Positions 14,848-18,058 of a stretch of 18,058 nucleotides of DNA are shown here, piece by piece. The DNA is from Gemmatimonadota bacterium (lineage in GTDB: Bacteria; Gemmatimonadota; Gemmatimonadetes; Longimicrobiales; Gaopeijiaceae), in the NCBI GenBank assembly GCA_012959595.1, contig DUCW01000036.1, positions 14,203 through 32,260 of the forward strand. The letters run 5' to 3'. Every line of letters starts with the position of its first letter. Positions within the stretch are counted from its first letter, which is position 1. A program made the translations under genes and the position numbers. The notes beneath the pieces are model-generated. The model had not been told where the DNA came from. It did no database searches and was given only the letters and a program-made list of their open reading frames with translations.

Positions 14848-15889
14848 CTAAATCCAGCTGTTCTTCGCTCTCATTGTTTTCTCTCTTGGGTGGCTCAAAA
14901 CCACATCTTACATATGCTCGAGTAGTAGCCAGCCTACCCCTAGGAGTCCTCATAAGAAAACCTTGCTGTATTAAAAAAGGTTCATAAACATCGGTTAGAG
15001 TCGAAAGGTCCTCACTAATCGCTACTGCCAATGTTTGGGCTCCAACAGGACCCCCATCAAATTTTTCAATTATCGTCCTAAGTACCCTATCATCCATTTC
15101 GTCTAGTCCGTATTCATCAACCTCAAGCATACACAAAGCTTCCTCAGCTACTTTTTTCGTAATGCTACTACCGTTAGCCCGGACCAAAGCAAAATCCCGG
15201 ACCCGTCGCAGTAGTCGGTTAGCAATTCTGGGCGTTCCCCTTGAGCGTGCAGCTAGAACCTCTGCTCCTTCTAAGGCACAGTCCACATTCATTATCTTCG
15301 AGCTTCGAACTATTATTTCTGTTAATTCTTCCGAGGGGTAAAAATTCACGCGTTGAATGATCCCAAAACGGGAGCGCATAGGTGATGTGAGTAGACCGAA
15401 CCGAGTGGTCGCACCCACCAGGGTGAACCTTTCAACATCCATCGTCATGGTCTGAGCTTTAGGTCCGTCTGCCAGCCGAATTTCCACACGAAAATCTTCC
15501 ATGGCAGGGTACATGTACTCTTCCATGATTGGTCGCAACCTGTGTATTTCGTCAATAAAAAGGATATCTCCTTCTTCTTGATTACTTAGTGGGCCAACAA
15601 GGTCGGCAGGTTTTTCAAGAATGGGTCCAGAAGTAGCCTTAAATCCTACACCCATTTCTTTGGCTAACAGTGATGCTAACGTCGTCTTTCCTAGTCCGGG
15701 AGGGCCGTGAATCAACAAATGGTCCAGAGGTTCCTTACGACGTATAGCTGACTCAATTGACACCTTGAGTGCTTCTTTTACTTTGTTTTGTCCAATGAAC
15801 TCGTCCAGAGTGCTGGGTCGCAGTGCTGGTTCCGATAATATTTCTTTACCCAGAGTTTCTGGAGTGGTTACCTCATGCCTATCTTTCAT
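14840..15889 (-). CDS. ruvB: Holliday junction branch-migration ATPase RuvB
   Basis: RuvB is the hexameric AAA+ motor that drives branch migration of Holliday junctions with RuvA. The 349-residue protein contains Walker A GPPGLGKT (62-69), Walker B with DEIH (113-116), sensor 1 GATTRFG (159-165), the arginine-finger segment MRSRFG (R174), sensor 2 GTPRIANRLLRRVRDFA near 218, and the C-terminal winged-helix domain ending with TPRGRLATTRAY. An acidic tail follows. ATG 15889 lies 31 nt after ruvA. All ATPase residues are present. Confidence 0.98.
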   Translation of the reverse strand: MKDRHEVTTPETLGKEILSEPALRPSTLDEFIGQNKVKEALKVSIESAIRRKEPLDHLLIHGPPGLGKTTLASLLAKEMGVGFKATSGPILEKPADLVGPLSNQEEGDILFIDEIHRLRPIMEEYMYPAMEDFRVEIRLADGPKAQTMTMDVERFTLVGATTRFGLLTSPMRSRFGIIQRVNFYPSEELTEIIVRSSKIMNVDCALEGAEVLAARSRGTPRIANRLLRRVRDFALVRANGSSITKKVAEEALCMLEVDEYGLDEMDDRVLRTIIEKFDGGPVGAQTLAVAISEDLSTLTDVYEPFLIQQGFLMRTPRGRLATTRAYVRCGFEPPKRENNESEEQLDLVD

Positions 15890-15920
15890 AGTCTCAAGTT
15901 CCTGAACTTCAAAATCAGTG

Positions 15921-16511
15921 TCATCGTCTCGATAAAGCTAGCCGGATCAAATCGTCTGTATTCCTGATTTTCTCACCGTCCAAAATCGAACGAACCGCCG
16001 CATCAGCGTCAACAAAGGAGTATCCAAGTGCTACCAGTGCAGCTACCGCCTCCTGAGAACTTGATTCCAATGAACCAGAAGTCAAGTCGGAACCATCTGC
16101 CAAATCTTCTACTTTGTCGGCCAGTTCTAATACGATGCGCTCTGCTTTCTTTTTCCCCACACCACTCACCTGCGTGAGAGCCCCAATGTCCTTTTCCATC
16201 AAGGCTTTAACCAGACGTAAAGATGAGTAGGTCGACAGCATAGCTAAAGCCATTTTAGGTCCAACACCGGAAGCACCGAGAAGCCTTTTGAAGAGTTCTC
16301 TCTCTTTGGATTCTAAGAACCCATAGAGCTTGATAGAATCGTCCCTGACTACCTGAAGAGTGTAAATTTCACATTCTGGAATCAGATGCTCTGGAATTCT
16401 CTCCAAAACACTTAAAGGGACATACACCTCATAAACCACACCACTAGCTGTTTCTATCTCTATTTGATCAACCTGACGAGTGACTAAGATCCCCTTCAAC
16501 CGACTGATCAC
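15921..16511 (-). CDS. ruvA: Holliday junction DNA-binding protein RuvA
   Basis: RuvA tetramers hold the four-way junction and dock RuvB. The 196-residue protein shows the three expected parts. The N-terminal OB domain is at 1-65. Two helix-hairpin-helix motifs follow, GASGVGPKMAL (79-89) and QVSGVGKKKAE (114-124). The flexible acidic linker leads to the RuvB-binding domain III (about 151-196, AVAALVALGYSFVDADAAV). The GTG start at 16511 lies one base after the ruvC stop, and AGGGGG at 16522-16517, 5 nt upstream, supports it. This SD overlaps the final ruvC Gly codons. Confidence 0.97.
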   Translation of the reverse strand: MISRLKGILVTRQVDQIEIETASGVVYEVYVPLSVLERIPEHLIPECEIYTLQVVRDDSIKLYGFLESKERELFKRLLGASGVGPKMALAMLSTYSSLRLVKALMEKDIGALTQVSGVGKKKAERIVLELADKVEDLADGSDLTSGSLESSSQEAVAALVALGYSFVDADAAVRSILDGEKIRNTDDLIRLALSRR

Positions 16512-16512
16512 T

Positions 16513-16995
16513 TCAACCCCCTAAAAGACTATATGACAGAGCCGCAGCCACCGCATCAGATGCGTCGGACGGGCTAGGAACTTCCTTCAGCCGCAACCTT
16601 TTTTGAACCATAAATGCCACTTGGTCCTTGGTGGCATTACCATTGCCAGCAACGGCTTTTTTTATCTCTCGGGGAGTATACTGAGCAACTGGGACACCGC
16701 AGACTTCCGCAGCCAAAAGAATAACGCCTCTTACATGCCCGAGCATCAGTGCACTTCGAGCGTTCTTCCCTACAAATACATCTTCAACCACTACAACATC
16801 TGGATCAAATCGATCAATGATGGTCTTTACTTCATCGTAGATTTCCCTCACGCGAACTCCCAGTAGCTGTTTCGAGGAAGTACGAAAAACTCCACACTCC
16901 CTCAACGAAAATTCATTGGAGGAGGTGCACTGGATCACTCCGTAGCCCGTCACAATTGTACCTGGATCAATTCCTAGGATCAATTCTGAACTCAA
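16513..16995 (-). CDS. ruvC: Holliday junction endonuclease RuvC
   Basis: RuvC resolves Holliday junctions by symmetric cleavage. The 160-residue RNase-H-fold protein keeps all four acidic catalytic residues: D10 (GIDPG), E71 (VVEDVF), D144 and D147 (SDASDAVA). The GKNARSALMLGHVRG helix and the YTPREIKKAVAGNGNATKDQV block are typical. The start is TTG 16995, one base after the yebC TAG. There is no room for an ATG upstream. The order yebC-ruvC-ruvA-ruvB is common in bacteria and fits a repair/recombination unit. Confidence 0.97.
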   Translation of the reverse strand: MSSELILGIDPGTIVTGYGVIQCTSSNEFSLRECGVFRTSSKQLLGVRVREIYDEVKTIIDRFDPDVVVVEDVFVGKNARSALMLGHVRGVILLAAEVCGVPVAQYTPREIKKAVAGNGNATKDQVAFMVQKRLRLKEVPSPSDASDAVAAALSYSLLGG

Positions 16996-16996
16996 G

Positions 16997-17743
16997 CTAA
17001 ATCACCTGATCTAGAATCTTCTCGTCAAAATCAGCATTCGAGGACACCTGCTGGACATCATCACAATCCTCTAAAGCCTCTATGATTTTCAAAAGCCTTT
17101 TTGCATCATCTGCATTCACTAGAATTTCATTCTTTGGCACCCAGCTCAACTCTGCCTTGCCTATTGCGATACTCGATTCTTTCAAATACTCCTGTACTCC
17201 GTGAAATTGCTCTACACCAGTAATGACTGCTATTTCTTCATCCTCTAAGACAACGTCATCCGCACCCGCCTCAATAGCCAGATCAAACACAGTTTCTTCA
17301 TCTAAATAAGTACCGTCCAGGTAGATCATTCCCTTCCTGTCAAACTGCCAACCCACCGATCCCGCAGTTCCTAAACTTCCTGAATTTTTGATTAATATGT
17401 GTCTAATATCTGCAACAGTCCTATTCTGGTTATCGGTAAGAGCTTCTATATACAAGGCGACCCCACCTGGTCCATATCCTTCGTAGACGATTTCTTCGTA
17501 ACTTACCCCTTCCAGGTCCCCAGTTCCTTTCTTGATGGCCCTAGTGATGTTATCGGACGGCATATTCCCAGCCTTAGCAGTTTCCACGGCCAACCGCAAG
17601 CGAGGATTGAAATTGGGATCCCCACCCCCATCTCGAGCTGCAACGGTGATCTCTCTGATGAGCTTAGTGAATATTTTGCCCCTTTTTGCATCGGTGGCCG
17701 CCTTCTTCCTCTTAATTGTTGCCCATTTGCTATGTCCGGACAT
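16997..17743 (-). CDS. yebC: YebC/PmpR-family (TACO1-like) protein
   Basis: A 248-residue YebC-family protein beginning MSGHSKWATIKRKKA, with GNMPSDNITRAIKKG near 60, YEGYGPGGVA near 88, and GSLGTAGSVGWQF near 122. All are family blocks. YebC proteins were described as DNA-binding regulators; more recent work on relatives places them at the ribosome, easing translation of difficult proline-containing stretches. Which role holds here cannot be read from sequence. ATG 17743 has AGAGGA at 17748-17753 on the minus strand as its ribosome-binding site, 14 nt after the EF-G stop. Pairing with an EF-G-type factor is at least consistent with a translational role. Confidence 0.96.
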   Translation of the reverse strand: MSGHSKWATIKRKKAATDAKRGKIFTKLIREITVAARDGGGDPNFNPRLRLAVETAKAGNMPSDNITRAIKKGTGDLEGVSYEEIVYEGYGPGGVALYIEALTDNQNRTVADIRHILIKNSGSLGTAGSVGWQFDRKGMIYLDGTYLDEETVFDLAIEAGADDVVLEDEEIAVITGVEQFHGVQEYLKESSIAIGKAELSWVPKNEILVNADDAKRLLKIIEALEDCDDVQQVSSNADFDEKILDQVI

Positions 17744-17757
17744 GAATTCCTCTTTCT

Positions 17758-18058
17758 TCAGGCTTCTAATGAAGCTTCGTTGTTTGTGGCAATCAGCCTG
17801 GGGATCTCTTTCTCGGGGACTGCATCGAATCCTTCATTCTTTCTAGTATGGTGAGCTCTCCCTTGTGTGATAGCCCTTAATGATGTGGCATATCTATAAA
17901 GTTCAGATTCAGGAACCAATGCCTTCACGGTCGTCCGTCCTCCAATAGGATCCATTCCCAAAACTTTTCCGCGACGCCCATTTATATCACTCATGATGTC
18001 CCCCACATATTCATCGGGAGTTGTAACCGATACTTCTATGATAGGCTCTAGTAAGACT
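17758..18058 (-). CDS. C-terminal end of an EF-G-family translation GTPase (5' part outside window)
   Basis: An open frame enters from the right edge and ends at 17758, giving 99 residues with no start inside. They match EF-G domain V: VLLEPIIEVSVTTPDEYVG, then DIMSDINGRRGKVLGMD, then LRAITQGR. EF-G drives tRNA-mRNA translocation and ribosome recycling. The tail after TQGR (AHHTRKNEGFDAVPEK) departs from the usual FTMEFDHYEPVP pattern of canonical EF-G, and the gene neighbours yebC-ruv rather than rpsL-rpsG-tuf. It may be an EF-G paralogue (EF-G2 type) rather than the main fusA, so no gene symbol is given. Confidence 0.9.
   Translation of the reverse strand, partial: VLLEPIIEVSVTTPDEYVGDIMSDINGRRGKVLGMDPIGGRTTVKALVPESELYRYATSLRAITQGRAHHTRKNEGFDAVPEKEIPRLIATNNEASLEA

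Noticed and set aside
1..18058. CRISPR arrays, prophage genes, transposases, integrases, toxin-antitoxin or defence systems.
   Set aside because: None were found; apart from the DUF3500 gene and the small membrane gene, every coding region belongs to a well-known housekeeping or envelope family.

Overview
The window is a dense, almost wholly leftward (minus-strand) run of bacterial housekeeping genes. The base composition is moderately AT-rich and even throughout. The organism is a diderm: there is a POTRA-barrel outer-membrane protein, YajC, and Lgt. The order fmt-rsmB-PASTA protein, together with yebC-ruvCAB-queA-tgt-yajC-def, suggests an uncultured environmental lineage. Gemmatimonadota or a related FCB-group lineage is my best guess, held with low confidence because no rRNA marker is present.

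Reading in the direction of transcription from the right edge: the C-terminal end of an EF-G-family GTPase (17758-18058), yebC, the Holliday-junction genes ruvC, ruvA and ruvB, then the queuosine genes queA and tgt, then yajC, def and fmt (protein secretion and N-terminal formyl-Met processing). Next comes a thiamine-thiazole set (a ThiE/TenI-family gene, thiS, thiG) lodged between fmt and rsmB. Many junctions are 1-5 nt gaps or 4-nt overlaps, so much of this block is probably co-transcribed and translationally coupled.

At 6521-7635 a single plus-strand gene, a DUF3500-family exported protein, interrupts the block. Left of it the minus-strand run resumes with a PASTA-repeat membrane protein, a TlpA/ResA-type thioredoxin, a tiny YbbR/CdaR-like membrane protein, tsaD (tRNA t6A), lgt (lipoprotein maturation), a calcineurin-like metallophosphoesterase, and a TamA/BamA-family outer-membrane protein that runs off the left edge.

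Two genes, fmt and the DUF3500 gene, are each broken by an apparent single missing T in a T run. Both repair to full-length, family-typical proteins. Because fmt sits in an otherwise intact core operon, consensus-sequence errors are the simplest explanation. I found no CRISPR array, prophage, insertion sequence, rRNA or convincing tRNA, and no clearly novel multi-gene system. The points most worth a second look are the two homopolymer frameshifts, the TenI-like gene, the 3-POTRA barrel protein with a BamA-type loop-6 cysteine pair, the thiS tail that doubles as the thiG ribosome-binding site, and the small YbbR-like gene.
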